From contig JAVKOQ010000017.1 in NCBI GenBank assembly GCA_031835245.1, forward strand, positions 343,183-407,182: a DNA stretch of 64,000 nt, in the 5' to 3' direction. The notes below the pieces were generated by a model that did no database searches, was not told the DNA's origin, and saw only the letters and a list, made by a program, of their open reading frames with translations. This document shows positions 62,730 to 64,000 of the stretch, piece by piece. Positions within the stretch are counted from its first letter, which is position 1; each line of letters starts with the position of its first letter. Made by a program: the position numbers and the translations under genes. Source of the stretch: Balamuthia mandrillaris. Taxonomy: Eukaryota > Discosea > Longamoebia > Balamuthiidae.

Positions 62730-64000
62730 CTAACTGTCCCACCCGCTGGCGCCCCTCCTTTCTTTCCGGGAAGAGGAACTGCGGTAGTCTCTGTCATCTT
62801 TGGAGGGCTTTGGGGAAGGAGACCGCCTACGTTTCCTTTCTCTCTCTGAGGTACTGTCCCATCTGCTACTCTCTCGGCTGCGACTTCTTCTGTTGTCGTT
62901 GTCTGTGGGGCTGTCGTTCGCTGCACTGCCACCATCACCACCATAGTAAGAGGAAGAGGATCTACGTTGATAGTGCTGCTGCTGTTGCTCTGAATAATCA
63001 TAACCACCGCCATACCCTCCTCCCTGTTATAGACACCACAACCAAAGCATCGCATTAGTAATGCTAGTACCCAGATTGGAGGGTATGAGCGGGATACGTA
63101 CCGCTGCTGAAGAGGAAGCATAGGACTGGTGATAACTTGCAGGCGGTCCGTAGCTGTATGAACTTTGGGCGGATTGTGCGCTCAACGTGTGGGGAGGCTC
63201 CATCGGAGTGGTTACACTCTCTATGGCTGACTTCATTCTGGCGATAGTGGTTGAACCATAAATGTTGCGCGATTCCCACAACTCCAACAGCTACAAATGA
63301 AATAGAAGCAAGTTACGACGCCGTATGAGCGAGAGAGAGAGAGAGAGAGAGAGAGAGTCAAATGTGTACCTGTAACACTCTCTGTTGTTGGTCAGGTTGT
63401 TGTCCTTGATAAGCTGAGCGCATGATGAAGACAAGTGGCATCTTGAAAGCTTCGCTCAAGTCATCAAGGGAAGTGGAATCCAATCCAAGCTCTGGTCTCC
63501 TTGCCGCTCTGCCATTTATTGAAGATAAATAGGGAGTCAACACAAATGACTCTAAATACTCCACACAACCCACAAACGAGGAGAGGAAGTCTTACGCATG
63601 ATGAAGAGCGTCGCTGATGAGGTGAAGTATCACCAATTTTTTCTCAAAAGTTGGTGCACTCTCTACGTGCGATCGCATCACGTTTATGACATCCGCTGCG
63701 TTATTCCAATGTTGGAAAATCCAATCCTTCCCGCTCTGAGAAGCAAAAAAAAAACCTCATGAGTATTCAGAGAAAGCAGCCCGCGAAAAAGCAACGGGAA
63801 CATACCTTGATAGAATCCTTGGTGCCTGTAAGTGAAGATAAGAGGCGTTGAAGGTGAATTTTGTCTTCTGTGGAAAGCGGACCACTTGGGACAGTGGCTT
63901 GAGACTATTTTAAGACAAGATAGTTAGTGATCGCTGTTAACTAGTCCGATATTGCAAGATGTACATACATAGGATGTGGTTTCGGGATGAGATGGAGGTT
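62730..64000 (-). CDS. CID-domain RNA-processing protein, CHERP-like, 5' end outside the window
   Basis: Exons visible: >64000-63969, 63904-63806, 63735-63596, 63508-63370, 63290-63102, 63023-62730; 296 residues. The RPR/CID fold runs LSTEDKIHLQRLLSSLTGTK, DSIKSGKDWIFQHW, KLVILHLISDALHHA, FKMPLVFIMRSAYQ and RVLQLLELWESRNIYG. The TKDSIxxGKxWIF wording is closest to CHERP, a spliceosome-linked SR-related protein. The C-terminus is Gly/Tyr/Gln-rich, then Arg/Ser-rich (NRRSRSRESSRWDS), ending GWDS. CHERP has a SURP domain before the CID; it would lie beyond the edge. Intron 4 carries (CT)n on the sense strand. Confidence 0.85.

Noticed and set aside
1-64000. CRISPR arrays, bacterial operons or ribosome-binding sites
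   Set aside because: Direct repeats with regular unique spacers are absent, and the spliceosomal introns show that this is eukaryotic nuclear DNA.

Overview
This is nuclear DNA of a unicellular eukaryote. Spliceosomal GT-AG introns of about 50-170 nt interrupt nearly every gene, genes are closely packed on both strands, and the products are typical eukaryotic proteins: SETD3, Qng1, RTEL1 helicase, CDH1/FZR1, an R3H-SUZ protein, PUF, TOP3B, mitochondrial GrpE and a peroxisomal SCP2. The gene set and style would suit a free-living amoeba-like protist, possibly an amoebozoan. That is inference; no rRNA or other marker in the window settles it. UGA is a normal stop in the host genes, for example after the conserved IR tail of CDH1.

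Layout. From 1 to 33.3 kb lies a gene-dense block: a membrane protein running off the left edge, a gamma-glutamylcyclotransferase-fold protein, SETD3-like methyltransferase, a secreted protein, a cupin, a mitochondrial protein, a histidine phosphatase, a nuclear basic protein, Ap4A phosphorylase, queuosine salvage protein, RTEL1, a UBA-BAG protein, a myristoylated GRAM protein, a SAP/zinc protein, a PfkB kinase, CDH1, an R3H-SUZ protein and an SAF-domain dehydrogenase. From 33.3 to 47.0 kb lies an AT-rich island with no convincing intact host gene. It holds two LINE-type retrotransposons (one with both ORFs open, one a G-poor fragment), a decayed Ty3/gypsy element, three copies of a repeat sharing the LINE 3' tail, a SINE-like family, a tandem array, carrier-protein fragments on opposite strands and several hairpins. 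From 47.0 to 64.0 kb the gene-dense state returns: an MFS transporter, a tandem SCP2 protein, a long-inverted-repeat element, a PUF protein with a CCCH finger, TOP3B, a two-domain cytidine deaminase, GrpE and a CHERP-like CID protein running off the right edge.

Themes. There is no operon logic; neighbours look functionally independent, although several act on DNA or RNA maintenance (RTEL1, TOP3B, PUF, R3H, CID). Many introns carry (CT)n runs, and these lie on the sense strand in the genes checked. Two GC-AG introns are likely. The most unusual structure is a modular inverted-repeat family (modules A and B) at 0.5, 23.7-24.6, 50.6-51.5 and 59.9 kb. Some copies are flanked by direct runs of G or C, and one module B is split around the intronless SAP/zinc gene with an 8-bp duplication at the split. 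Exon boundaries were worked out by eye from GT/AG signals, reading frame and family alignment from memory; none was checked with a tool.
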